In this document: piece after piece, positions 55,270 to 63,947 of the stretch
Numbering within the stretch: position 1 is the stretch's first letter
Layout of the letters: the number at the start of each line of letters is the position of its first letter
From: Actinomycetes bacterium
GTDB taxonomy: Bacteria > Actinomycetota > Actinomycetes > Mycobacteriales > Mycobacteriaceae
Assembly (NCBI GenBank): GCA_023432405.1
Contig: JAEYUQ010000015.1
Span: 97,369 to 161,368 of the forward strand
Length of the DNA: 64,000 nucleotides
Direction of reading: 5' to 3'
Program-made: the position numbers and the translations under genes
Notes under the pieces: generated by a model
Databases searched by the model: none
The model's input: only the letters and a program-made list of their open reading frames with translations
What the model was told of the DNA's origin: nothing

Positions 55270-56321
55270 GCATTCTTTCAACGGTTCTTCTCATTATCGC
55301 TCTCCTAGCTGGAAACGCTTTCTTCGTGGCCTGCGAATTCTCGATGGTGTCTTCTCGCAAGGATCGTATAGAGGCCCTGCTTGCTCAAGGACAAAGCGGG
55401 GCACGCCGAGTGCTGTACGCTATTGAGAATCTTTCTTTGATGTTGGCGGGGGCTCAGTTTGGGATCACAATCTGCTCTCTGATCCTCGGAAAAGTAGCTG
55501 AACCAGCTGTTACTCACTATCTTCTAGTTCCACTGAATCTTGTCAACCTACCGGATAACCTTCTGCATTCTTTGGGTTTCCTTCTTGCCCTGGCCATTAT
55601 TACCTTCCTCCACATATTGTTTGGCGAGATGGTTCCTAAAAACATTGCTCTCGCCGGACCAGAAACCTTGGCTATCTGGTTGAGCCCTGCCATGATTTTC
55701 TGGGTCAAAATAACCAAGCCTCTCGTGGAATTTTTCAACTGGCTTGCACGAATCACCCTTCACCTTTTCGGTGTCGAGCAACGCGATGAATTGGATACCA
55801 CGGTCTCTCAATCTGAATTAGCCTCTATGATCCAGGAATCCCGTTCAGAAGGTCTCCTGGATGCGGAGGAACACGTCCGCCTGAAAAATGCACTGCGCTC
55901 AGATTTGCGCACTGTTGAGGAATTGACCATTCCATCTGAGGAGTTGCGCTGTCTTTCCTCTGGAAGGACAACGCCAAGCCTTCAATCACTGGAAACCGCT
56001 CTTGAAGAAACTGGCTTTTCACGCTTCCCTGTAGTCGATGACGCAGGAAGAATGAAAGGTTACATTCATTTCAAGGATGTTCTAGATCTCCTGAGTAACG
56101 GAGATCCTCAATCCCCCATTCCTCCCCAAAGAATTCGTGAGTTAGAAGTTATCGAAGCCTCCTCCACCTTAGAAGAAGCTGTGGGAACAATGCACCAACT
56201 ACGAGCACATTTAGCTCAAGTCGCTAGCCCCAATGGGATTATTGGAGTGGTATTTCTCGAAGACATCATTGAGGAGTACATCGGAATTGTTGAGGATGGA
56301 ACACACTTGGAAAATGCCTAG
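55266..56321 (+). CDS. CNNM/HlyC-CorC family membrane protein, copy 2 (no CorC domain)
   Basis: A 351-residue CNNM protein, paralog of the preceding gene. It has the DUF21 membrane domain (LLIIALLAGNAFFVACEFSM start, three to four helices to about residue 185) and two CBS domains (FSRFPVVDDAGRMKGYIHFK near 245), but ends soon after them and lacks the CorC/HlyC domain of copy 1. Proline and glycine residues of the membrane domain (FGEMVPKNIALAGPE) are conserved as in transporting members. The two probably form a heterodimeric Mg2+ or cation transporter; that is inferred from the coupling and the domain difference. Confidence 0.9.
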   Translation: MSILSTVLLIIALLAGNAFFVACEFSMVSSRKDRIEALLAQGQSGARRVLYAIENLSLMLAGAQFGITICSLILGKVAEPAVTHYLLVPLNLVNLPDNLLHSLGFLLALAIITFLHILFGEMVPKNIALAGPETLAIWLSPAMIFWVKITKPLVEFFNWLARITLHLFGVEQRDELDTTVSQSELASMIQESRSEGLLDAEEHVRLKNALRSDLRTVEELTIPSEELRCLSSGRTTPSLQSLETALEETGFSRFPVVDDAGRMKGYIHFKDVLDLLSNGDPQSPIPPQRIRELEVIEASSTLEEAVGTMHQLRAHLAQVASPNGIIGVVFLEDIIEEYIGIVEDGTHLENA

Positions 56322-56431
56322 TTCCAGTTACCTGAACTCGTCTAGATATCGTCGTGTGAACCGCGTCCAGGCCCAGAAGTTCACTAGACTAGACGCATAG
56401 TTTTACCGTCTTGAAACCGAAGGGACCTATC

Positions 56432-57868
56432 ATGGGCAGGCACTCTAGTGTGAACGAGGATCCGCAATCTGTGTCCACTCGCTTGGTTGTGATCATCGTC
56501 CTTGTTGTCGCTGCAATTCTGGCGATTATCGGGTGGGTAGTTTTCGGAGATTCCTCACAACAAGAGGACTCTGCCGAAAAGTGTTCAGAAGGTGAGCTAG
56601 TGCTCCCCATCGCGGAATCTTCTCCGGGACTAGCTCAATCCCTTATCGACGCCTATTCATCCACGAAACCAGTCCAGGGTAAGAAGTGCGTGACACCACG
56701 AGTGACTCCCGATATTGCAGCCGCTGCGTTGTATATCAGTCAAGGGGATCCGCGGCCAGCAGTCAAACAGGTGCGCAGAACTGTTGTAGATCCTGTAAAT
56801 CCTGTTCAAGTTCCTCTCGGTGTCAATGTACTGAGTACTGAAGAAATGTATAGTTCTGCTGATCAGATTGCCTATCCCGTAGTCTCTGACGGGGAGGCAG
56901 CTGCGGTGGCCGCCACGTATCTATCTAACAGTGTGGATAACGGCACCATGCTCTTACAGCGTGATGCCCAGGTGAGTATTGAGCAGGCTATCAAAGACAA
57001 GCGAACCTATATTGTGGCTCCCTATCCTCTCAACGGATATACCTTCCATCCCATGCGTGCCACATCCACCGTAGAAGCTGCGGTACTTGCAAGCACGGAC
57101 ACTGTGACGAAAGAACAGGTTTCGGCTGCCACGGCGCTCATTACCTATGCCACAGAGAATCCTTCAGCCTCTGACGTCAATATCGAGGATGTCCACGCTG
57201 TTCAAAAGAATGTAGGTATGCAGATCAGAGCTGTGACTCCCCCAGCTCCACCATCGTCTAGTGCACCTGAGAAGCCTGAAGCATCTGGCGCAGAGCAGAA
57301 GGGTCAAAAACCAGTGTCCCAGGCTCTCGATACACTTTTCCTCCTGGACACCTCAGATGCTATGGCTGGTGAAAACTTTGCCCAAGCATCAGACGCGGTT
57401 AAAGAGCTTTCCAGGTCACTTGCCGTGCAGGGAATTCAAGTAGCTTTGTGGAACTATTCTTCTCCTCTTAGCCCTGGTGTTACGAAAGGATGGCGTGACA
57501 ACGTCGCTTTCGGCAATGGAGAAGCCATTGCCCCCACCTTGGATGGTTTTGGTACCGGCGGCTATCCCCAGACCAGGAGCGCTGTTATTGCAGCTCTTCA
57601 GGCAGCGCATAGCCATGTCCAGGACACAGGAGCTCCAGTTAATGTTCTGCTCATTACCACGGGTACTCAGGATGATCTTGCTGACCCAGACTTCATAGCT
57701 CAGTTGGATGGGCTGATTACTGACAAGGTGAATCTGAAGGTTCTGCATATCGGGCCTGGTGCTGAAGATCTTGTCCTGAAGGAACGGGCCTCAGAGTTTC
57801 GTGCCGTGCAAAACCCCTCCGAACTGAAAGTAGCTGGAGCCCAGGTACTTGGTGTTCAGGAGGGGTAA
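56432..57868 (+). CDS. Membrane-anchored VWA-domain protein
   Basis: A 478-residue protein with a start MGRHSSVNED followed by one membrane segment (RLVVIIVLVVAAILAIIGWV, about residues 18-37), so an exported, anchored protein. Residues 45-260 look like a substrate-binding-protein fold; a Pro/Ser linker follows (PPAPPSSSAPEKPEASGAEQ, about 275-295). The C-terminal 185 residues form a von Willebrand A domain (TLFLLDTSDAMAGENFAQAS near 310). The MIDAS motif DxSxS reads DTSDA, so the last serine is missing. AAGGG precedes ATG 56432. Conserved with the MGRHS start in other actinobacteria; function unknown, cell-envelope role likely. Confidence 0.82.
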   Translation: MGRHSSVNEDPQSVSTRLVVIIVLVVAAILAIIGWVVFGDSSQQEDSAEKCSEGELVLPIAESSPGLAQSLIDAYSSTKPVQGKKCVTPRVTPDIAAAALYISQGDPRPAVKQVRRTVVDPVNPVQVPLGVNVLSTEEMYSSADQIAYPVVSDGEAAAVAATYLSNSVDNGTMLLQRDAQVSIEQAIKDKRTYIVAPYPLNGYTFHPMRATSTVEAAVLASTDTVTKEQVSAATALITYATENPSASDVNIEDVHAVQKNVGMQIRAVTPPAPPSSSAPEKPEASGAEQKGQKPVSQALDTLFLLDTSDAMAGENFAQASDAVKELSRSLAVQGIQVALWNYSSPLSPGVTKGWRDNVAFGNGEAIAPTLDGFGTGGYPQTRSAVIAALQAAHSHVQDTGAPVNVLLITTGTQDDLADPDFIAQLDGLITDKVNLKVLHIGPGAEDLVLKERASEFRAVQNPSELKVAGAQVLGVQEG

Positions 57869-57930
57869 AGGGTTTCCTCGAACTAGGTTCTAGGAATGAG
57901 GTCTTGAGAAGAACACAGGAGACGTCGTCT

Positions 57931-58455
57931 TTAGGATGAGCGCAACAGGCGGCGTCGCTCGGCTAGTTCGTCGATAACTGGTACCTCTGCCTCATAGGCG
58001 GATACTATTCCAGCCACATCTTTAATCACGCCAGGAATGAAGATACCGAATACGCCCTGCCCACCCCGGAGGAGCTCAATGACCTCGTCGTTGGAACGGC
58101 ACTCATAGACGTCGTTGCCGTCAGAAACAAGAGTGACTCCGGATAAATCCTCGACTCCAAGTTCTTTTAAATTCCCCACTGCTGTACGAATCTTCTGAAG
58201 AGAAATTCCGGCGTCTAGCAGCCTTTTCACTACTTTGAGAACCAGGAGATCTTTGAAGGAATAGAGCCGTTGGCTTCCCGAACCCCGAGCAGACTGGATT
58301 GAGGGAACAACAAAGTCTGTCCGCGCCCAGTAATCAAGCTGACGGTAGGTTATTCCTGCAACCTCACAGGCCACAGGAACTCGATAGCCCACCTCCTGAT
58401 TAACCCCAAGATCGAAAAGGGTTTCCTGCGAGGACTTTTCCAGATCAGCGCTCAC
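57931..58455 (-). CDS. MerR-family regulator of the Rv1830 (ResR/McdR) type
   Basis: A 174-residue MerR-like regulator. The winged helix lies at about residues 22-85 (GYRVPVACEVAGITYRQLDY then WARTDFVVPSIQSARGSGSQ) and is followed by a helix and a small C-terminal domain. It matches the Rv1830 group of mycobacteria, linked there to cell growth and division. In that genome the order Rv1827 (garA)-Rv1828 (merR)-Rv1829 (DUF151)-Rv1830 is the same as here. An inverted repeat in the upstream gap (58526-58546) may be its own operator. A 191-bp gap separates it from the DUF151 gene. Confidence 0.88.
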   Translation of the reverse strand: MSADLEKSSQETLFDLGVNQEVGYRVPVACEVAGITYRQLDYWARTDFVVPSIQSARGSGSQRLYSFKDLLVLKVVKRLLDAGISLQKIRTAVGNLKELGVEDLSGVTLVSDGNDVYECRSNDEVIELLRGGQGVFGIFIPGVIKDVAGIVSAYEAEVPVIDELAERRRLLRSS

Positions 58456-58516
58456 GTGACTTCTCCATGTGTTCCCAGGCGGCGTAGTGCCACAACGTGC
58501 ATTCTCTACCTTAACG

Positions 58517-58546
58517 TCAAGCTTGATTCATAGTGTAACTATGAAT
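58517..58546 (-). promoter_or_regulatory. Inverted repeats upstream of the Rv1830-type gene
   Basis: ATTCATAGT-GTA-ACTATGAAT (58526-58546) is a perfect 9-bp inverted repeat with a 3-base spacer, immediately preceded by the palindrome TCAAGCTTGA (58517-58526). It lies about 70 bp before the start of the MerR-type gene. MerR proteins bind such dyads within promoters, so autoregulation is plausible; a simple RNA hairpin is the alternative. Confidence 0.4.
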
Positions 58547-58646
58547 TGCATCATTGTCATCATACGACACTCAAGAAACTTTTATCACATAAGTAACATA
58601 CTTTTAGAGGTGATCTGAGCTCGCGTATCGCTGAGGTACTCCCGCT

Positions 58647-59210
58647 CTAGTCCTCCTGAGGGGCTATATCCTCCTCAGTGACCCCCATATCCTTCATTAA
58701 CGCTGTAAAACTGTCTACATCTTCGGAGGAGTCCTCACCCTCAGTTTCCAGTGAAGAAGTCTCAACCGCAGGTTCCATCTGGAGATAGGTTCTCACATCA
58801 GCCTCAGACAGCTGTATCCCATTGGCCTGAAGTACATCAGATTCAATAAGAAGGGGAATATCCAGAATGCGAGAAACCAAAATAGCATCGAGGGCACGCG
58901 CCTCAATTAAGGTTCCATCGTCAAGTACCAAGGACGCCATAAAGACTCCCTTGTCGTAGCCGTCAATTCGTGCCTCAGAGAGAGGAGTTCGAAGATAATT
59001 ATTGAGCTCCTCAAGAATGGAGAAAGTATGCGGACGGTTTAAGGGCACAGAATCAGGAAGAAGAACCTCCACCAACTGAGAGAAGCGCTCCGGAGCAATC
59101 CAGACAGGAAGGAAGATGTTTTCTCCTGGCTTCCGAAGGAGAACACACATGAACTCTTTCTCTGGCCAATCACCAAGAGCAGAACACAACTCTATGGGTT
59201 GCAATGCCAT
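58647..59210 (-). CDS. Bifunctional nuclease family protein (DUF151)
   Basis: A 187-residue DUF151 protein. The domain covers about residues 3-135, with family stretches LPVWIAPERFSQLVEVLLPD-like sequence, RPHTFSILEELNNYL and VFMASLVLDDGTLIEARALD. The last 50 residues are an acidic tail (SSLETEGEDSSEDVDSF). Some plant and bacterial members show nuclease activity, but the role in actinobacteria is not settled. It lies 2 bp after the FtsR-type gene on the same strand, equal to Rv1829 after Rv1828, so the two are in one operon. Confidence 0.9.
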   Translation of the reverse strand: MALQPIELCSALGDWPEKEFMCVLLRKPGENIFLPVWIAPERFSQLVEVLLPDSVPLNRPHTFSILEELNNYLRTPLSEARIDGYDKGVFMASLVLDDGTLIEARALDAILVSRILDIPLLIESDVLQANGIQLSEADVRTYLQMEPAVETSSLETEGEDSSEDVDSFTALMKDMGVTEEDIAPQED

Positions 59211-59212
59211 GA

Positions 59213-59908
59213 CTACGACAGACTCTTCCGAACCGCCGTTTTCAACATATCAGTATGCAATGAAAGAATGAGGGCAATCATCTCTCTGCTGACCTCCTCA
59301 GCTTGCACTGAAGCATCTTCACTGCGAGAGTTCCGTATCTGTCCAGCAATCCGAGCAATGACATCGGCTTCACGTTGGGCAGCATTTCGAATGGTTTTGA
59401 CTTGCCTTATATCTAAACCGTAGCTATACAGTTTGCGTGCAGATCTAATGGTTTCTACATCTGCTGGTTTAAAGAAGCCGGAGTGATCTGGAGCAATGAC
59501 TCCAGCCTCGATAAAAACAATGAGAGCGGTAACCGGAATTCCAACCTCCTCAGCAACATCCGCATCTGTCAGGCGTGTCTGAACTGGAGGTTTCTGGGAA
59601 GTGTCTGCAGAACGTTGAACGCTAAAGAGATCAATAACGTCTCCAGCATCCATGCTGTCCAACTGCCGACGAATTTCTTCGAGAGGATAGAAACTATCTC
59701 TCCGAGATTTCGCCACATAACGCAACCGGCAGAGATCCTCAGTTGAGTAACGGCGATACCCCGAGGCAGAGCGTGCTGGAGTCACAAGCCCTCTATCTTC
59801 CCAGTAGCGAATTTTAGAAACATTCACCTCAGGAAACTCTTGAGCAAGGACGTCACGAACTTCCCCGATAGACATATATCGAGGTTTAGGAGCTCGAAGT
59901 GCGTTCAC
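59213..59908 (-). CDS. ftsR: MerR-family regulator FtsR (Rv1828 type)
   Basis: A 231-residue regulator. The N-terminal MerR winged helix is clear (MSIGEVRDVLAQEFPEVNVS, KIRYWEDRGLVTPARSASGY, RRYSTEDLCRLRYV). The second half contains another helix-turn-helix-like unit (LTDADVAEEVGIPVTALIVF) and a helical C-terminus. It matches the FtsR/Rv1828 group; in C. glutamicum FtsR activates ftsZ. It is downstream of the FHA gene odhI/garA and upstream of DUF151, the conserved order. The first methionine (MNALRAPKPRYMSIG) or the one at residue 12 could be the start. Confidence 0.9.
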   Translation of the reverse strand: MNALRAPKPRYMSIGEVRDVLAQEFPEVNVSKIRYWEDRGLVTPARSASGYRRYSTEDLCRLRYVAKSRRDSFYPLEEIRRQLDSMDAGDVIDLFSVQRSADTSQKPPVQTRLTDADVAEEVGIPVTALIVFIEAGVIAPDHSGFFKPADVETIRSARKLYSYGLDIRQVKTIRNAAQREADVIARIAGQIRNSRSEDASVQAEEVSREMIALILSLHTDMLKTAVRKSLS

Positions 59909-60007
59909 AACTTAACTTTCTGGGACTCACTGAAAAGGCTTCATGCTACAGAGCTGCTCGGCAGACCAATTGGAAGATTTCCACCTGAAGCGTGTAGCGA
60001 CGGTAAT

Positions 60008-60430
60008 CTACTTGGCTATGAAAACAAGCCGGAACTTACCAATCTGAATTTCATCTCCTGAGTGAAGAACCTGAGAATTCCGAGGCTCGCGGTTGACGTA
60101 GGTCCCGTTCAAGGAGCCAACATCCACCACTTCAAACTCAGAGCTCTCAGTCACACGAAACTCTGCATGACGGCGCGAAACAGTGACGTCGTCAAGGAAA
60201 ACATCTGCCTCCGGGTGCCGGCCAACCGTTGTGGTGGGCTGATCGAGAAGGAACCGAGCGCCAGCATTAGGTCCGCGCTTGACAACAAGTAAGGCCGAAC
60301 CTTCAGGAAGATTCTCGGTGGTGGTTGGAGTCTCTGCTGTAGCGGCAGATTCCATCTCCCTTAACAAGTCAGCACGAAACACCGAGGTTGTTTCAACTTG
60401 AGTCTGAGGAATCTCATTGTTTTCACTCAT
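60008..60430 (-). CDS. odhI: FHA-domain regulator OdhI/GarA
   Basis: A 140-residue protein that inhibits 2-oxoglutarate dehydrogenase when unphosphorylated. The N-terminal tail contains ETTSVFRADLLREMES, with the double-threonine site phosphorylated by PknG/PknB-type kinases. The FHA domain occupies about residues 45-140, with GRHPEADVFLDDVTVSRRHA for the phosphothreonine-binding residues and GSLNGTYVN. On phosphorylation the FHA domain binds its own tail and releases the enzyme. It stands between secA2 and ftsR; gcvH, present in this cluster in mycobacteria, is absent. With AcnR/Acn in this window it gives a second TCA-cycle control point. Confidence 0.95.
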   Translation of the reverse strand: MSENNEIPQTQVETTSVFRADLLREMESAATAETPTTTENLPEGSALLVVKRGPNAGARFLLDQPTTTVGRHPEADVFLDDVTVSRRHAEFRVTESSEFEVVDVGSLNGTYVNREPRNSQVLHSGDEIQIGKFRLVFIAK

Positions 60431-60496
60431 GCGCAGTACCTCCGGTTTGGGTAGACAAACTAACTTTCATCATCATAGTCCTAGCCTGTTTCGATC

Positions 60497-62779
60497 TCAT
60501 CGGAAAATATTACCTATTCCCGTCATGACCGAATTTCCGCCTCCTGACAAGGGATTATCGCTGACCATATATGTCCACGTGGCAGAAGGTCGAACTCTAC
60601 CAGCTTCCGAGAGATGAGCTCCCTCGTTGTCTATCTGCACCTCGCAGAAAGTCGCAACAGCCTTCTCCACAGCCCGTTGGGCCAGCTCTTTGAACTCCGC
60701 GATGGAAATTTTGTGGAACTCATCAATAGGAGTTTCGCGAGCGATAGCCCGAAGATGGATTGATTCACGAACGCTATCCATCGTGATGAGGTGTTCACTC
60801 CACTCCATATCCAAGTGGTAGAGCATGATATCCCGCGCGGCTTGCTCTAGAACCTCCTGGGGAATACCCGTAAGATTAGCGGCTCTTTCGGGAGCTTTCT
60901 CACTGAGCTCAACCCATGCCTTATCAGAATCCAGAAGGGTGTCACGACGTTTATTGATAATGGCGTGCTGATCGGCCATGAGTTGATTGTATTTCCAGGT
61001 CTGAGCGTGAATTTCGAGAAGCTGTCCGTCTGTAACACGCTGGCAGTGATCAATGTAATCATGAACACGTTTCTTCTCGATAAAACCGTCATCATCCGCA
61101 CCCGTGACATTCAGTGGGGAGCCAGCAGCCTGCACCATGTCGTCTTCCAGAGACACAAAGAACACTGAACGTCCTGGGTCACCCTGGCGCCCTGCACGGC
61201 CACGGAGTTGATTATCCAAGCGCTCGGTGCGATACCGCCCAGTTCCAATGACAGCCAAACCACCAGTGGCAACAACTCTGTCATGATCGCGCTCGTCAGC
61301 TCCCCCGAGCCGAATATCAGTACCACGTCCAGCCATCTGCGTTGAGATTGTCACTCCACGGTACTCCCCTGCCTCGGCAATCACCCGAGCCTCTTCCTCA
61401 TCGTTCTTAGCATTCAGAATGTTGAGAGGAATCCCGTCGAGAGCATGGGCTAAAGCCTCTGACTCAGCGACGTCGTGAGTGCCCACCAATATCGGTTGTC
61501 CGGTCTCGTGAATACGCAAAATCTCATTGACAATGGCTCGATTTTTATGGACGAGGGTGTCGTAGATTCGATCGGGTTCATCAACACGTCGAAGCGGCTG
61601 TGCTCGATCAATAACAGACACCCTTAGGTTATAAAACTGCCGAAGCTGATCCGTAGCTTCCACAGCGGTACCCGTCATACCGCAGACCATCGGATAGCGT
61701 TTCATGAGCTCCTGGATAGTCATAGTGTCCAGAATCCGGCCCCCATCGGTGACTGCTAAACCTTCTTTAGCTTCCACTGCTGCTTGAAGCCCATCAGGCC
61801 AGCGTTGCAAATCAGCAACCCTGCCTCGAGAGGCGTCGATAAGTTGAACCTTTCCATCACGGACCAGGTAGTGAACGTCCCTCAGAAGAAGCGCCTTTGC
61901 GTGCAACGCGAGATTGACTTGAACCAAGGTGGTTCCAATGTGTTCATCGCTGTAGAGACTAGGAATACCCAGACGCGCGGCTATCTTGTCTGCTCCCTTG
62001 TCTGTCAGGAAAACATTGCGACGGTCGCTATCCGTCTCATAGTCGATATCCTCAGCCAAGGTGCGCACAATATCGGTAATGCGCCCAGCTGGGGATTCTC
62101 CAGGTTGAGAACCTGCAAGAACCAAAGGGACCAGGGCCTCATCCACCAGGACAGAATCGGCTTCATCAATAAGGGCGACGTCGGCTGGAAGCTGTACTTG
62201 GTCACTGCGACGAGTGACTTGCTGATCCCTCAGCAGATCGAACCCAATCTCATTGACGGGACTGTAGACCACGTCGCAGGCATAGGCATCTCTCCTCTCT
62301 GCGGGAGATAAATGACTTTGAACCGCGCTCACGCGAAGATGAAAGAATGTCACCAGGGGACTCATCCAACTGGCATCACGCCCGGCAAGATAGTCATTGA
62401 CGGTAATCATGTGAACACGTTTGCCCATGAGGGCAAATCCTGTGGCTGCCATCGCCCCCACGAGAGTTTTACCTTCGCCGGTGGCCATGTGGATAACATC
62501 ACCTTCCAAGACACGAAGCACTGCCTGAGACTGAACATCAAAGGGTTTCATACCCAAGGTTCGGTGTGAAGCCTCCGCCAGCACGGCCAGAAACAGCCCG
62601 GGATTACGCAGCTTGCCGTCCTGGGTGAGCTCTCGAGCTTGCCGCACTAAGTCAGAATCTGACATCTCTGCACAGCTAAGCCCCTGAGAAGCAGCATCTG
62701 CAACAATCTCTCGGCTGCGTTTTTGGTTTTGCACAGACTTTGCGCCCATTGCTCGCCAAAACCAATCAAAAGCAACCAT
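60497..62779 (-). CDS. secA2: Accessory Sec ATPase SecA2
   Basis: A 760-residue SecA of the actinobacterial SecA2 group, shorter than SecA1 and without the zinc-binding tail. Motor motifs: Walker A MATGEGKTLVG near residue 95, VHMITVNDYLAGRDASWMSP, Walker B region VALIDEADSVLVDEA, and GRAGRQGDPGRS. The substrate-binding and wing domains are present. GGAGG precedes the ATG by seven bases. It powers export of a limited set of proteins. The position after odhI, and before an alpha/beta hydrolase on the opposite strand, is the same as in C. glutamicum. SecA1 is expected elsewhere. Confidence 0.93.
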   Translation of the reverse strand: MVAFDWFWRAMGAKSVQNQKRSREIVADAASQGLSCAEMSDSDLVRQARELTQDGKLRNPGLFLAVLAEASHRTLGMKPFDVQSQAVLRVLEGDVIHMATGEGKTLVGAMAATGFALMGKRVHMITVNDYLAGRDASWMSPLVTFFHLRVSAVQSHLSPAERRDAYACDVVYSPVNEIGFDLLRDQQVTRRSDQVQLPADVALIDEADSVLVDEALVPLVLAGSQPGESPAGRITDIVRTLAEDIDYETDSDRRNVFLTDKGADKIAARLGIPSLYSDEHIGTTLVQVNLALHAKALLLRDVHYLVRDGKVQLIDASRGRVADLQRWPDGLQAAVEAKEGLAVTDGGRILDTMTIQELMKRYPMVCGMTGTAVEATDQLRQFYNLRVSVIDRAQPLRRVDEPDRIYDTLVHKNRAIVNEILRIHETGQPILVGTHDVAESEALAHALDGIPLNILNAKNDEEEARVIAEAGEYRGVTISTQMAGRGTDIRLGGADERDHDRVVATGGLAVIGTGRYRTERLDNQLRGRAGRQGDPGRSVFFVSLEDDMVQAAGSPLNVTGADDDGFIEKKRVHDYIDHCQRVTDGQLLEIHAQTWKYNQLMADQHAIINKRRDTLLDSDKAWVELSEKAPERAANLTGIPQEVLEQAARDIMLYHLDMEWSEHLITMDSVRESIHLRAIARETPIDEFHKISIAEFKELAQRAVEKAVATFCEVQIDNEGAHLSEAGRVRPSATWTYMVSDNPLSGGGNSVMTGIGNIFR

Positions 62780-62889
62780 GTCATAGCCTCCGTTTACCCT
62801 GACAGACGGTGTCCTCTCCTAGACTCTAATTGAATTCAGCTCAACTACGCTGTTTCCTATCCCTTGCGTTTCTGGAAGAGGAGAATTCC

Positions 62890-63738
62890 GTGCAGCAGAC
62901 GCCTCAGAGAACATCTCACTCCGTTCGATTTACCACCTCCTCTGGGCTTACCCTTGCAGGAACTATCGACGCTCCCGATTCTCACGCACCACGCGCAGGT
63001 GTAGTGTTTGCACACCACTTTGCTGGCTCACGCCAATCACCTGCAGCCAGTCGAATATGTAAATCCCTGGCAGATCAAGGATTCCACTGTCTGCGTTTTG
63101 ATTTTCCTGGGCTTGGTTCCTCCGAAGGAAGTTTTCCTGACAGCAGTCTCACTGAGTACACCGAGAACGTGGTGACCGCTGCTCAATGGTTGAAAAACAA
63201 GTGTGCTCACGATACAGGGCACCAGGACCTTCCGTTAATACTTCTTGGTCACTCTTTGGGCGGAAATGCTGTTGTGAGAGCTGCACCGCATCTTGAGAAC
63301 GTGCAGGCAGTGGTGACCATTGGGACTCCTTTTACACCCGGGCACACCATTGTCGGCTCCTCTCGCCAAGGAGAAACGCCTGTTCACGCAGCTCCTACGC
63401 ACACTTCTACTGCCGAGGACATGAACACACGTACCTCTACCCATCACAAGGTGACTCTAGGCGGATATGAGATTGCTATCAGTGACTCGTTTGTGAAGGA
63501 CCTCCAGAGTGCTGACATGAGCGAGGCTCTCCGGCATCTTGACTGTCCGCTTCTGATCCTCCACTCAGACACCGATGACATCGTCCCCATCAGTGACGCA
63601 GAACTCATTTTTAAGGAGGCACAGTATCCCAAGTCATTCCTTGACCTCCACGGGAGCGATCACCTCTTGGCACACAAGGGCTCAGCTCACCACGCTGCTC
63701 AACTTATTGCTCTGTGGTACGAAAGCCTACAGCTATGA
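62890..63738 (+). CDS. Alpha/beta hydrolase
   Basis: A 282-residue alpha/beta hydrolase. The nucleophile elbow is GHSLGGNAVV near residue 117, the oxyanion HH of VVFAHHFAGSRQS lies near 38, and the Asp and His of the triad are likely in LHSDTDDIVPISDAE and HGSDHLLAHKG near the end. No signal peptide or lid domain is clear, so it is probably a cytosolic esterase or a related enzyme. The start is GTG 62890 behind GGAGAA; an upstream ATG at 62830 would add 20 unconserved residues. It is divergent from secA2, as in corynebacteria. The substrate is unknown. Confidence 0.88.
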   Translation: MQQTPQRTSHSVRFTTSSGLTLAGTIDAPDSHAPRAGVVFAHHFAGSRQSPAASRICKSLADQGFHCLRFDFPGLGSSEGSFPDSSLTEYTENVVTAAQWLKNKCAHDTGHQDLPLILLGHSLGGNAVVRAAPHLENVQAVVTIGTPFTPGHTIVGSSRQGETPVHAAPTHTSTAEDMNTRTSTHHKVTLGGYEIAISDSFVKDLQSADMSEALRHLDCPLLILHSDTDDIVPISDAELIFKEAQYPKSFLDLHGSDHLLAHKGSAHHAAQLIALWYESLQL

Positions 63739-63833
63739 CCTGCTGATTTAGAGAAGTTGTGGTGGTGATGTAGGCTATCCACGTTGTAACAACCGATTAT
63801 GGCCACACGGTCGTGTGCAGTTGATTACAGCAA

Positions 63834-63907
<74 letters not shown>

Positions 63908-63912
63908 CTTCA

Positions 63913-63947
63913 CGAGCCATCCTGGGTGTTACCAGCGGGATGGCTCG
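63913..63947 (+). terminator. Hairpin terminator after tRNA-Pro
   Basis: CGAGCCATCC (63913-63922) pairs with GGATGGCTCG (63938-63947), continued inside by TGG/CCA around a GTGTTA loop with a CG bulge. TAGTCTTT follows. It lies five bases after the mature tRNA end and is a likely terminator; the T-run is imperfect. Confidence 0.65.
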
